Assembly (NCBI RefSeq): GCF_900088825.1
Contig: NZ_LT592170.1
Coordinates: 1,488,523 to 1,552,522 of the forward strand
DNA: 64,000 nt
Reading direction: 5' to 3'
Source of the DNA: Thiomonas delicata
GTDB taxonomy: Bacteria; Pseudomonadota; Gammaproteobacteria; Burkholderiales; Burkholderiaceae_C
Shown here: positions 10,581 to 18,586 of the stretch, in pieces
Position numbering within the stretch: the stretch's first letter is position 1
Layout: each line of letters begins with the position of its first letter
The notes under the pieces: generated by a model
Told to the model about the DNA's origin: nothing
Database searches by the model: none
The model's input: the letters and a program-made list of their open reading frames with translations, nothing else
Made by a program: the position numbers and the translations under genes

Positions 10581-11450
10581 CTACATCCTGCAACAGTCGA
10601 GTCGGGCCCAGTGAGCGCGAAAGTCTTTGCTGGCGCAGCTCATCGGTGCTCGCACGGTGTCATGCATCAGGCCTTGTGCCGCCAGTGCCGCCTTCACCGG
10701 ACCGGGGTTCGGTTCGGAAAACAGGGCGCGTATGAAGGGTGCCAAGCCATGAAAATATGCGCGCGCTTCAGCCAGCCGGCCTGCGCTGACAGCTTGGTGC
10801 AAGGCGACGAAGCGCCCGGTGTGCAGGTGCGCGCTGGCAGCGATGGCGCCACTGCCGCCCAGACACAGCGTGGAAAAGATTTGCAGATCCTCCCCGGCGA
10901 GGATCTGTAGCCGACTGTCGAGGATGAGCGCCAGGGTTTTGTCGGGCGAGCCGCTGCAATCCTTCACGGCCCGGATCCGGGGATGCGCGGCCAAGGCCAG
11001 CATGGTCTCGGTGTCGATCTGCACGCCCGTGCGGTAGGGTATGTCGTAGACGATCAAAGGGTGGTCACTGAGGTCCGCTAGATCGAGGAAATGCCGGCGT
11101 ATCCCATCTTGTCCGGGGCGAACGTAATAAGGTGCGGGGACGAGCAGGCCAGCTAGCCTCCGGGCATTCATGCGGGGCATGCTGGCACGCAGATGGGCCG
11201 CGTTGTTTCCGGCAAGGCCGGCGGCGACCGGAATTCTTCCTGCGGCGGCCAGCACCGTGTCGAGCACGGCGTCCTTCTCGGCGTCGTCCAGTGCCGAGGG
11301 CTCACCTGTGGTGCCCAGGGCCACGAAACCTGATACGCCTGCAGCGCTCAAGTGTTGCACTAAGCGGTGCAGCGCGGCGTGGTCCACCGCAGTACCGTCC
11401 GTGGTGAATGGGGTGACGAGCGGCACCCAGATTCCAGTGAAAGCAGACAT
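10581..11450 (-). CDS. DapA-family (dihydrodipicolinate synthase-like) lyase/aldolase
   Basis: A 289-residue class I TIM-barrel enzyme. Visible family marks are the GTTGEPSAL pyruvate-carboxylate-binding loop, the YDIPYRTG motif with the catalytic Tyr, and the Schiff-base Lys in RAVKDCSG. I chose the ATG at 11450 over the in-frame TTG four codons upstream because GGAG precedes it at good spacing. It could be the lysine-pathway DapA or one of the many catabolic paralogues (2-keto-3-deoxy acid or 4-hydroxy-2-oxoglutarate aldolases). The lack of lysine genes nearby prevents a firm choice, so no symbol is given. It converges with the PACE gene. Confidence 0.85.
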   Translation of the reverse strand: MSAFTGIWVPLVTPFTTDGTAVDHAALHRLVQHLSAAGVSGFVALGTTGEPSALDDAEKDAVLDTVLAAAGRIPVAAGLAGNNAAHLRASMPRMNARRLAGLLVPAPYYVRPGQDGIRRHFLDLADLSDHPLIVYDIPYRTGVQIDTETMLALAAHPRIRAVKDCSGSPDKTLALILDSRLQILAGEDLQIFSTLCLGGSGAIAASAHLHTGRFVALHQAVSAGRLAEARAYFHGLAPFIRALFSEPNPGPVKAALAAQGLMHDTVRAPMSCASKDFRAHWARLDCCRM

Positions 11451-11740
11451 GCATTTCTCCAAGTAACGACCGTTTGAAACCGATCAGTTCTCGGGAAGGA
11501 GATGTGGGTGTTGCCTTGTCGCCGTCCCGTCGTTCTGACGGAACAGCGCTCCGGTCAGATGAGCGGCTGTTTTTTGGATTTGAGGTGTGCGGCGCGCGTT
11601 ACGTCGGAGTCGCAGTGCGTGGCGACTGGCGCAAAAATGACTGCTGAACGGTAGACAGGCATGGGTCCAGTATATCGGCGCATGGCCACGTTGCAGTCCG
11701 CTTGTGGTGCAACACACCACGGCGCGGCCTGCGCCTCGCA

Positions 11741-11773
11741 CTGCATCCGCCCAAAGCCCCGGCGCGGATGCAG
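11741..11773. terminator. strong hairpin between the DapA-like gene and the IS
   Basis: CTGCATCCGC at 11741-11750 pairs perfectly with GCGGATGCAG at 11764-11773 around a 13-base loop. There is no T-run, so a classical intrinsic terminator is unlikely. The right arm merges into the dispersed 36-bp repeat. The rest of 11451-11798 (about 350 bases) holds no ORF I would support and must contain the DapA-like gene's promoter. Confidence 0.4.
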
Positions 11774-11794
11774 ACAGAGCGTGAACAGGCCCTA
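11759..11794. repeat. dispersed 36-bp repeat, copy 1
   Basis: Ends in AGCGTGAACAGGCCCTA and matches the copy at 42175-42210 in 32 of 36 positions. The end CTA (TAG on the minus strand) is included in the target duplicated by the adjacent IS. Confidence 0.6.
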
Positions 11795-11798
11795 GATC
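11789..11798. repeat. 10-bp target-site duplication, left of IS copy 1
   Basis: GCCCTAGATC directly precedes the IS left end and is repeated exactly at 13257-13266, immediately after the right end. This proves insertion by transposition at this site. Confidence 0.95.
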
Positions 11799-13256
11799 CA
11801 ATACTGTTCAGATACGTAGGATTGGTGTTGGCTGATGGTGTTGATGGAGTACCTCTCCGCGATGTCGGAGGTTGTAGTTGCTCATTTTGCGTTTGACGCC
11901 GCGCGGGTTGGTCCGACCTCGGCTGCTCACGCAGCGACCGCGGGCGATTTCCTCGAACAAGGCGTCGCGCCAGCAAGGCAGTCGCTCAGGGGGGAATGGC
12001 CGCGGCCTGCGGCATTTTTCGCTTGATCACTCGCACTGCGTGGGTGAAGCTCAAGCGATCCGGATCGAGTCCGCGTGGCCAGGCGGCTTGCGCCATGATT
12101 TGGCGAATCGCGAAGTGCGCCAGAAGCAGTCCCCAAAGTTCCTGCCTCACCAGTTCCGGTGTCTTGCTTCGCAGGACGGTGCTGTTGGCTCGCAGGTGCG
12201 TCTTGAATTCGGCGAAGACGCTCTCGACTTCCCAGCGTTCGTGGTAGAGCGCCGCCAGCTCGAGCGCCGGAGCATCCTCGGGATCCAGGATGTTGGTGAC
12301 CAATCGGTAGCTGTCCTGTGTTGGCGTGGCGGAGTTGGTCAACAGGTACTCGACGATCCGAATCGTTTGCCCGACGCGCTCGCTCCTGCGATCGTCGCTG
12401 TCGAACACCGTACTGAGATAGGAGCCGTCCGGCAGCGCTTTTTCAATCGGCAGTTTGCTCGTAGACGGCACTCGCCATGCCAGTTTGGCACCGGTGGCGC
12501 ACGCGATCTGCCAGAGCTTGAATCCGTAGAAGCCGCGGTCGGCAAGCACGAGCATGTTTGCTGTCAACTTCTGGGGCAGCAGTCGGCTCGCCATGACGCG
12601 TTCGCTCTGGCTGTAGGGGCCGATGTCGGCGGCCACAACGGCGTGGGTGCCGCACTCGACCAAGCCCAGCAGCCGGGCCTGTGGAAAGGCGCTCTGTCCG
12701 CGTGTGGCACTCGGGTAGCCGAAGTAAGAGGCGTTGGCCGCCTCGTCCGCCACGTCCATGCCGCTGCCATCCAAAGCCATCACGCGCAGCCCGCGATACC
12801 AAGCTCCAGGTGCCCCGGGCGCTGCAAGCGGCCGCAACACCCGATCAGCCAGTTGATGCATGACCTCGGCACCGAGCCGCGTGCGCGCCTGCGAAATCGC
12901 CGACTTGCTGGCCTGGACTGCACCAGCCCGGCTATCGCCGAGCCATTGCAGGCCCTCGCAAACGACGCGCAGAACCTCCTCCAGCGGCGCCTCCCGCCAC
13001 AGCGCCAACGCCATCACGTAGTACACCACCGCCGGCGCTGGAAGAAGACGCTCGCGCTGGCTTGCTCGGCCTGTCTCGCTTAGCACCTCCTCGATCAGCG
13101 CCCGCGGACAAACGCTGGCCAAAACCCCCGCGCTGATCAGGTGTGCCACGTCAACCTGGGCCGGTAACGCCTTGCGTGTCCTGGCCATGCCTCATCCTCA
13201 TCGACACCTCGATGAGGATGAATTATGACTGATTGCCTGCTATCTGAACAGTATTG
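11799..13256 (-). mobile_element. IS4-family insertion sequence, copy 1 (1458 bp)
   Basis: Bounded by 16-bp perfect terminal inverted repeats (CAATACTGTTCAGATA left, its complement right) and a 10-bp target duplication. It carries one transposase gene reading leftwards, with about 190 bp of non-coding sequence between the transposase stop and the left end. The copy at 50033-51490 has the same length and encodes an identical transposase. Insertion was 118 bp upstream of purT and inside a dispersed repeat. The identity of the copies and the perfect duplication suggest recent transposition. Confidence 0.95.
11986..13188 (-). CDS. IS4-family DDE transposase (copy 1)
   Basis: A 400-residue transposase with an RNase H-fold catalytic domain. 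The DDE triad can be placed: D140 in MALDGSGMDV, D217 in VLADRGFYGF, and the Glu in the IS4 YREK signature, with Y315, R318, E322 and K329 at the exact Y-x2-R-x3-E-x6-K spacing. An N-terminal helical domain precedes it. The frame is intact, so the protein is probably active. It is identical in sequence to the copy at 50220-51422. The start ATG is about 70 bp inside the right end of the element. Confidence 0.97.
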   Translation of the reverse strand: MARTRKALPAQVDVAHLISAGVLASVCPRALIEEVLSETGRASQRERLLPAPAVVYYVMALALWREAPLEEVLRVVCEGLQWLGDSRAGAVQASKSAISQARTRLGAEVMHQLADRVLRPLAAPGAPGAWYRGLRVMALDGSGMDVADEAANASYFGYPSATRGQSAFPQARLLGLVECGTHAVVAADIGPYSQSERVMASRLLPQKLTANMLVLADRGFYGFKLWQIACATGAKLAWRVPSTSKLPIEKALPDGSYLSTVFDSDDRRSERVGQTIRIVEYLLTNSATPTQDSYRLVTNILDPEDAPALELAALYHERWEVESVFAEFKTHLRANSTVLRSKTPELVRQELWGLLLAHFAIRQIMAQAAWPRGLDPDRLSFTHAVRVIKRKMPQAAAIPP

Positions 13257-13266
13257 GCCCTAGATC
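13257..13266. repeat. 10-bp target-site duplication, right of IS copy 1
   Basis: Exact repeat of GCCCTAGATC at 11789-11798. Confidence 0.95.
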
Positions 13267-13374
13267 GGCGTGTCGCCGGCCGCGAAGATGAACCTCTATT
13301 CCTCGGACCGGCGTTCGATATGCTTGTGCGTTTTGCACGCGCCAGGGCGTGCGCCTGTCTGCATGGAGCCAAGC

Positions 13375-14592
13375 ATGACCTCGCCATCCCGTCTCGGAAC
13401 CCCTCTTTCCCCTTCTGCGCTTCGCGTCATGCTGCTCGGCGCGGGAGAACTGGGCAAGGAGGTGATCATCGCCCTGCAGCGCCTGGGGGTGGAGGTGATC
13501 GCGGTGGACCGCTACGCAAACGCACCGGGGCAGCAGGTGGCGCATCGGGCGCATGTCATCGACATGACCGACCCGGCGGCGCTGCGCGCGCTGGTGGAAG
13601 CGGAGCGGCCGCATCTGATCGTGCCGGAAATCGAAGCCATCGCCACAGCGGCGTTGTTGGAGATCGAGGCCGAGGGGCTGGCCGAGGTCATTCCCACGGC
13701 GCGCGCGGCGCAACTCACGATGAACCGCGAAGGCATACGCCGCCTGGCGGCCGAGGAACTGGGGCTGGCGACCTCGCCTTACGCCTTCGCCGACACCGTG
13801 CAGCAACTGCAGGCGGCGATCGACGCCGGGATCGGCTACCCCTGCGTGGTCAAGCCCGTGATGTCGTCATCCGGCAAGGGGCAATCGGTGCTGCGCGGAC
13901 CGGCCGACGTGCAGCGTGCCTGGGACTACGCCATGACCGGCAGCCGGGTGCAGCAGGCGCGGGTGATCGTCGAGGGTTTCATCAATTTCGATTATGAGGT
14001 CACCCTGCTTACCGTGCGTGCGGTGAACCCGGCCACGGGCGAGGTGGCCACCGCGTTTTGCGAGCCCATCGGCCATCTGCAGGTGGACGGCGATTATGTC
14101 GAATCCTGGCAGCCGCAGCCCATGTCGCCGCTGGCGCTGGAGCGCTCGCGCAGCATCGCCGAGCGCGTCACCACGGCACTGGGCGGGCGCGGCATTTTCG
14201 GCGTGGAGCTGTTCGTGCGCGGCGACGCGGTGTGGTTCTCCGAGGTCAGCCCACGCCCGCACGACACCGGCTTGGTCACGCTGTGCTCGCAGCGCCAGTC
14301 CGAATTCGAGCTGCACGCCCGCGCTATCCTCGGTCTTCCGGTCGACACCACGCTGCGCGAGCCCGGCGCCTCTGCCGTCATCTACGGCGGCCTGGACGCC
14401 AAGGGCATCGCTTTCGAAGGCGTGGCCGAAGCCCTGGCGGTGCCGCGCGCCGACCTGCGCTTGTTCGGCAAGCCCGAGAGCTTCGTCAAGCGGCGCATGG
14501 GCGTGGCCTTGGCCGCTGGCGCCGACACCGACCAAGCGCGCAGCCGGGCGAAGCAGGCGGCGGCCTGCGTGCGTCCGGTCCAAGGCGTTTAG
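13375..14592 (+). CDS. purT: formate-dependent phosphoribosylglycinamide formyltransferase
   Basis: ATP-grasp enzyme that formylates GAR using free formate and ATP in purine synthesis, bypassing 10-formyl-THF. The 405-residue product has the N-terminal nucleotide-binding [24 protein letters not shown], the ATP-grasp [18 protein letters not shown] loop, and the [13 protein letters not shown] metal-binding region. I chose the ATG at 13375 (GGAGCCAAGCATG) rather than in-frame ATGs upstream, because the protein then starts shortly before the Rossmann-like strand. IS copy 1 ends 118 bp upstream, so the native promoter may be truncated or replaced. A formate-using enzyme fits a genome that handles formate from oxalate. 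Confidence 0.95.
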   Translation: MTSPSRLGTPLSPSALRVMLLGAGELGKEVIIALQRLGVEVIAVDRYANAPGQQVAHRAHVIDMTDPAALRALVEAERPHLIVPEIEAIATAALLEIEAEGLAEVIPTARAAQLTMNREGIRRLAAEELGLATSPYAFADTVQQLQAAIDAGIGYPCVVKPVMSSSGKGQSVLRGPADVQRAWDYAMTGSRVQQARVIVEGFINFDYEVTLLTVRAVNPATGEVATAFCEPIGHLQVDGDYVESWQPQPMSPLALERSRSIAERVTTALGGRGIFGVELFVRGDAVWFSEVSPRPHDTGLVTLCSQRQSEFELHARAILGLPVDTTLREPGASAVIYGGLDAKGIAFEGVAEALAVPRADLRLFGKPESFVKRRMGVALAAGADTDQARSRAKQAAACVRPVQGV

Positions 14593-14632
14593 CGCGGCGT
14601 TGCGCCGGGGACGGCGCGATTCGGGTGGACGG

Positions 14633-14779
14633 TCATCCGTCCTGATCGGGGTCGACATCCGCCCACGCAGCCTGGCGCTGCGCGTCCCGGCCTTCTTCGG
14701 CGCGCAGCCCGCGCCAGATGACCCAGGCCAAGGCCACGAGGGCTGCGGCCATCCCCGCATCGATGATCCATTCCGGCAT
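14633..14779 (-). CDS. small single-helix membrane protein (48 aa)
   Basis: A 48-residue protein with one hydrophobic helix (AAALVALAWVIWRGL) followed by a charged, acidic tail. GGAG lies 8 bases before the ATG at 14779. It is read in the same direction as norCB and the two small genes downstream of norB, after a 263-base spacer without a supported ORF. I do not recognise it. The ribosome site and helix make it plausible, but at this length a chance ORF is possible. Confidence 0.45.
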   Translation of the reverse strand: MPEWIIDAGMAAALVALAWVIWRGLRAEEGRDAQRQAAWADVDPDQDG

Positions 14780-15042
14780 GCTCGCATCTCCAAGATGGCG
14801 CAAAGACCTGACTCGTCGGGACGCCGCCCTGGCTGTTTCAGGGCGGCTCCCGTCCCGGGGAGCGAGGCTTCGCCGCCTGTTCCGGGTCCCGACGTCGCCG
14901 GCTCGAACCTTGGGCGGCCTGGCTTGATCAAGGCCGCGGCGGCAGGCGCAAGAGCGGTAGGGAACCTGTCGACCAAGATAAGTCTGGTTTCGTCGCCTGG
15001 CCTTGCTCCAAGACAAGAAAGGGCGATGCCGGGCACCGCAGC

Positions 15043-15396
15043 CTAGGCCTGCGACGTAGGTATCTGCTTCGGCCGGTAGATGGCCGCCCAGAAGGACAGG
15101 ACGGCGACGATATTGCCCGAGAAGAACACCACCCAGAACAGGGCCAGGTGGGACAACAGGCCGAACTGCCCCATGCCGATGGCTGCGATCAGCGCGAGGC
15201 TCGCGGCCATGCTGCTGGTGCCGGGCCACTTGGCGAAATCGCGTCGTCTTGACCACAAGGCCAGCGCGATGACCGCAGCCGCCGCGGCGTAGACCAGCCA
15301 CCGCGAGGTTTCCACCCGCGAGAAATCGAGCACCGCCGCATAGGACAGCCAGATGCCGATGAGGGTTGCAATCAGATTGGGCACCATGGTTTTCAT
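15043..15396 (-). CDS. small membrane protein of the nor region (117 aa)
   Basis: About four hydrophobic segments in 117 residues (LIATLIGIWLSYAAVLDF, WLVYAAAAAVIALALW, SLALIAAIGMGQFGLL and LALFWVVFFSGNIVAVLSF). I do not recognise the family. The start at 15396 makes an ATGA overlap with the stop of the upstream gene, so the two are translationally coupled; an ATG three codons in, with better spacing to the GGAGG, is an alternative. It is the last gene of the apparent norC-norB-orf-orf transcription unit. It could assist NOR assembly, but it is not clearly NorE, NorF, NorD or NorQ. Confidence 0.65.
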   Translation of the reverse strand: MKTMVPNLIATLIGIWLSYAAVLDFSRVETSRWLVYAAAAAVIALALWSRRRDFAKWPGTSSMAASLALIAAIGMGQFGLLSHLALFWVVFFSGNIVAVLSFWAAIYRPKQIPTSQA

Positions 15397-15686
15397 GCCT
15401 CCGGAAGTTGATGCAATTGATGGAGATGGCGCCAGGCCAGGCTGGGGATGACGCTGCAGAACAGCCCTGTGGCCACCAACAGAAGTTTCCACGCCAGCGC
15501 CAGCGGGCTGAGCCACCACAACCCGGCGACGACCAGGCACTGGGCGGCGTAGCTGACGTAGCCGGCGGCCTGCAGCGCCCGGCTGCGGCGCATTTTCCCC
15601 GCCGCGTACAGCATGGCGTAAAGGCCGGCGAAAATCACGAACGCTCCCAGCAGTGTCGCGGTCGGAAGCAAGGCTTGCGGGTTCAT
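15393..15686 (-). CDS. small membrane protein downstream of norB (97 aa)
   Basis: A 97-residue protein with three hydrophobic segments (ATLLGAFVIFAGLYAMLYAAG, a middle helix around YVSYAAQCLVVAGLWWL, and WKLLLVATGLFCSVIPSLAW) and a short His-containing C-terminus. No family is recognised. It follows norB on the same strand, separated only by the three-unit 78-bp repeat; the last repeat unit supplies a GGGGGTG ribosome-site-like sequence just before the ATG. Translationally coupled to the next gene by ATGA. The context suggests a link to NO reduction; function unknown. Confidence 0.65.
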   Translation of the reverse strand: MNPQALLPTATLLGAFVIFAGLYAMLYAAGKMRRSRALQAAGYVSYAAQCLVVAGLWWLSPLALAWKLLLVATGLFCSVIPSLAWRHLHQLHQLPEA

Positions 15687-15690
15687 CGCG

Positions 15691-15918
15691 GCACCCCCGC
15701 GCTGCGCACGACCCCGCCATGCGGGGTTTCGTCCGTCTTCGGGCGGCCGTGCGACGGGCTCAAGGTGGGCACCCCCGCGCTGCGCACGACCCCGCCGTGC
15801 GGGGTATCGCCCGTCTTCGGGCGGCCGTGCGACGGGCTCAAGCCGGCACCCCCGCGCTGTGCGCGACCCCGCCGTGCGGGGCTTCGCCCGTCTTCGGAAC
15901 GGCCGTGCGACGGGCTCA
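15691..15918. repeat. three tandem copies of a 77-78-bp repeat between norB and the next gene
   Basis: Units begin at about 15691, 15769 and 15846. Each holds small hairpins: ACCCCGC/GCGGGGT with a 3-base loop in the first copy, GCCCG/CGGGC around TCTT, and CCGT/ACGG. Each unit ends in GACGGGCTCA, whose TCA is the norB stop codon (TGA) in the third copy. The array fills the entire norB-orf97 spacer. The units can be read through as a 26-residue repeat peptide, but no start or ribosome site supports translation. Confidence 0.9.
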
Positions 15919-17331
15919 TGGATGGGCTCCCACGGCCAAGGACTGGGGCGGTTCGGCCTGCTGGACGCGGCGGCCTTTGCCGAAGGTGGCCAGGTCGTAG
16001 ATCAGGATCAGGTAGCCCAGGGCGAACAGCGCGCCGAAGGCCAGCCGCACGTACATCCCCTCGACGAACCAGGAACTGCCCTGAGCGCTGATGTAGGCCT
16101 GCACGGTCGAGCCGCCCAGCGCGCGTTCGTAGAAGGCTTGCGCCATTCCCGAAATGAGCAGGCCGCCGACCATGCCGATCAGGCCGATATTCAGCAGCGC
16201 GAAAGCCCATTTCCAGGCGCTTCCGTTGACGCTCTGCGCGCCGCGAGCCTTGGCCAGGATGATGTAGAACACCGAAATCAGGCCGCAGACATAGGCCCCC
16301 CACCAGGCGAAGTGGCCATGCGAGACGGTCCATTGCGTACCGTGGGTGAACAGGTTGATCTGCGGCAGGGTCATCATGAAGCCGAAGACGCCGGCACCGA
16401 AAAAGTTGCCGAAGGCTTCGGCGAACATCCAGTAGAAGGCCGGCCGGTTGCTGCTTTGCATGCGGTGCACGCCGGCGTCATAGACGGCGTGGATGACCAT
16501 GCCCACCAGCGGTAGCGGCTCGAGGGCGGAGAAGAAGCCGCCGATGCCGAACCAGTATTGCGGCGTGCCGATCCAGTAGTAGTGATGGCCCAGCCCAAGG
16601 ATTCCGGACCCCATGACCAGGGCGATGGTGATGTACAGCCAGGTCTCCACGATGCGCCGCGGCGTATTGAGCATCTGCATCAGCGCCCACGCCATGATGC
16701 AGGCGATCAGCACCTCCCAGGTCGCCTCCACCCACAGGTGCACCAGCCACCACCACCAGTACATGTCCTTCACCATGTTCGTCTCCGCCGGGAAGGCGTC
16801 GAGATAGAGGACGAACAGCGGAATCAGGTCGACGATCAGCACCGCGAGGATGCCGGTCATCTTGCGCGCCTTGATGGCCGTGGCGATCACGTTGTACATG
16901 AAGGTCGCGACGACGAGCACGATGCCGATCGCGGCCCAGCGCGGAGCCTCGACGTATTTCCGGCCCTGGTTGATGAACCAGAGGCTGAAGGCGTTGGCAT
17001 GGCCGTACTGGACGAAGATGAACACGCCGGCGACCACCACCACCGCCAGGCAGAACACGTAGAACATGATTTCGCCCAGGCGGATGCCGACCACCTCGTG
17101 GCCGACCTCATCGGGCAGGAACCAGTACACGGCACCGAAGAATCCCATCAGATTCCAGATGACCAGGGTGTCGATGTGCAGGATCTTGGTCGTGCTGAAC
17201 TCCAGTGTGTTGAACAGGAATTGCGGCTGGATGTAGTAGACGGCCGCCATCAGCCCGGCGACGATCATGACCCCGAACAGGGCGAAGGCGACCACGAAAT
17301 ACTTGATGGCCAGTTTTTGCGATAAGTACAT
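15916..17331 (-). CDS. norB: nitric oxide reductase subunit B (cNOR catalytic subunit)
   Basis: Twelve-helix inner-membrane haem-copper oxidase family protein that reduces 2 NO to N2O at a haem b3-FeB centre, with electrons from NorC. The 471 residues carry the expected ligands: a His in KILHIDTLVIW for low-spin haem, His and Glu in WWLVHLWVEATWE, HH in GLGHHYYWIG for FeB, and HGHFAWWG for the haem pair. There is no quinol-oxidising N-terminal extension, so it is the cytochrome-c-dependent type. It lies 12 bases downstream of norC. Its stop codon falls at the end of the third 78-bp repeat. Regulation by the divergent NsrR is likely. Confidence 0.96.
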   Translation of the reverse strand: MYLSQKLAIKYFVVAFALFGVMIVAGLMAAVYYIQPQFLFNTLEFSTTKILHIDTLVIWNLMGFFGAVYWFLPDEVGHEVVGIRLGEIMFYVFCLAVVVVAGVFIFVQYGHANAFSLWFINQGRKYVEAPRWAAIGIVLVVATFMYNVIATAIKARKMTGILAVLIVDLIPLFVLYLDAFPAETNMVKDMYWWWWLVHLWVEATWEVLIACIMAWALMQMLNTPRRIVETWLYITIALVMGSGILGLGHHYYWIGTPQYWFGIGGFFSALEPLPLVGMVIHAVYDAGVHRMQSSNRPAFYWMFAEAFGNFFGAGVFGFMMTLPQINLFTHGTQWTVSHGHFAWWGAYVCGLISVFYIILAKARGAQSVNGSAWKWAFALLNIGLIGMVGGLLISGMAQAFYERALGGSTVQAYISAQGSSWFVEGMYVRLAFGALFALGYLILIYDLATFGKGRRVQQAEPPQSLAVGAHP

Positions 17332-17343
17332 GGCGTCTCCCCC

Positions 17344-17943
17344 TTACTGTTGTTGTGACGCGTTGTTGAAATTGGCCGGAAAGCCGTTGGTGTTGATGCT
17401 GGAGAGCCATTTCAGATACGCGACCACCGCCTCGGCGCTGCTTTGGCTGAGCTGCAGATTCGGCATCTCGCGGCTCCAGGTCGGATAGCGCTCGGGATGC
17501 ATCAGAAACTTCACCATCGCTTCCTCCTTGGTCTTGCTCTGGGTCATCGGCATCCACTGCGCCTTCCACGCCGGGTCGAGCCAGGACTTGGTCAGATCCG
17601 GCGCGTAGTACGCGCCATTGCCCAGGAAGGTGTGGCAATCGATGCAGGCCCGGCTTTGGATGACCAGTTTGCCCTGGCCGATCAGCGCGCTCGCCTGAGC
17701 CGCGTCGTAGCGCTTGCCGAACAGCAGTTGCTCGCCGCCGATGACCGGCATGTCCTGGTCTTTCTCGGGGTCGTATTGGTAGGAAATCTGATGGTTGATC
17801 ACCGTATAGGGCGGCACATGCCCGCCGCCGCCTGCCGTGATCACCGCGAGACTGTTCGCGGAGAGGAATCCCAGGATGACCAGCATCACCAGCGTGGCGC
17901 TGATCGCCCCCGCCCGCCAGAATGCGGGATCTTTCGTGTACAT
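17344..17943 (-). CDS. norC: nitric oxide reductase cytochrome c subunit
   Basis: Membrane-anchored periplasmic monohaem cytochrome c that passes electrons to NorB. There is one N-terminal transmembrane helix (about residues 10-32), then the haem site CIDCH followed by TFLGNGAYYAPDL, and a distal Met ligand candidate in MPNLQLS. At 199 residues it is about 50 longer than the Pseudomonas-type NorC. The extra segment lies between the anchor and the haem motif (around HQISYQYDPEKDQDMPVIGG). A strong AAAGGGGGA ribosome site precedes the ATG. First gene of the norCB unit, divergent from nsrR. Confidence 0.95.
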   Translation of the reverse strand: MYTKDPAFWRAGAISATLVMLVILGFLSANSLAVITAGGGGHVPPYTVINHQISYQYDPEKDQDMPVIGGEQLLFGKRYDAAQASALIGQGKLVIQSRACIDCHTFLGNGAYYAPDLTKSWLDPAWKAQWMPMTQSKTKEEAMVKFLMHPERYPTWSREMPNLQLSQSSAEAVVAYLKWLSSINTNGFPANFNNASQQQ

Positions 17944-18076
17944 GTTTCCCCCTTTCTCAGAGAAGTGCGTCCATCAAGGACCTTGTCAAACATCCAAAGC
18001 GCGCCACGCCTCGGGGATGTTCTCGATGCTCGATACGGGTGGCGTCATGCTGGCCTGTCCAAGCGGTGGCGGGGCG

Positions 18077-18106
18077 TTGAATTGGTAGAATGGATGCCAA
18101 TATAAA
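18077..18106 (+). promoter_or_regulatory. putative sigma-70 promoter of nsrR
   Basis: TTGAAT (18077-18082) and TATAAA (18101-18106) are separated by 18 bp, placing the transcript start near 18113, about 27 bases before the nsrR ATG. The region 18089-18114 is AT-rich for this genome and bounded by AATGG and CCATT, so it may also be the NsrR site for itself and norCB. The match to known NsrR sites is weak. Confidence 0.5.
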
Positions 18107-18139
18107 TCGCCATTGTGGCAAAAGCAATACCTATTCAAG

Positions 18140-18586
18140 ATGCGATTAACAGCCTTTTCCGACTACGGCATGCGCGTTCTGCTCGTGCTCGCCAGCAGCG
18201 ACCGCCCGAGCTGGTCGAGCGCCGAACTTGCAACCAAGCTCGAAGTCTCGCGGGACCACTTGATCAAGGTGGTGCAGCGCCTGGCTGCCGCCGGCTACGT
18301 GCAGACCGCGAGGGGCGCAGGCGGCGGCGTGTCGTTGGCGCGCGCGCCAAAATCCATCCGGCTGGGCGAGGTCTTGCGCTGGATGGAGGAGGGCCAGGCC
18401 CTGGTGGAATGTTTTCGTGACGACGGAGGCGGTTGTTGCCTGCAGCCCATGTGCCAACTGCGCAGCCGGCTGGACCTGGCGCGGCGGGCGTTCTACACCG
18501 AGATGGACCGCAGCACGCTGGCCGACTGCGTCACCGCGCCTTTGCGCGAGTTCTCGCGTGTCGAGTTTCAGTTGAAGCCGGCATGA
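18140..18586 (+). CDS. nsrR: NsrR, NO-sensing Rrf2-family repressor
   Basis: A 148-residue Rrf2-type winged-helix regulator with an iron-sulphur cluster that NO destroys, relieving repression. The N-terminus MRLTAFSDYGMRVLL and recognition-helix region LEVSRDHLIKVVQ are NsrR-like. Candidate cluster cysteines are C91, C99/C100 and C105, close to the E. coli C91/C96/C102 pattern. Transcribed away from norCB, its expected target. The start at 18140 is chosen because it matches the family N-terminus, although the ribosome site is weak. The last four bases overlap the arfB start. Confidence 0.92.
   Translation: MRLTAFSDYGMRVLLVLASSDRPSWSSAELATKLEVSRDHLIKVVQRLAAAGYVQTARGAGGGVSLARAPKSIRLGEVLRWMEEGQALVECFRDDGGGCCLQPMCQLRSRLDLARRAFYTEMDRSTLADCVTAPLREFSRVEFQLKPA

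Noticed and set aside
13240-13806. 188-codon minus-strand frame entering IS copy 1
   Set aside because: It lies antisense to purT over most of its length and uses the IS end as its C-terminus; no domain seen.
15691-15918. Possible CRISPR array or repeat-peptide gene
   Set aside because: The 77-78-bp units follow one another without unique spacers and there are no cas genes. Frames through the array lack a start with a ribosome site.
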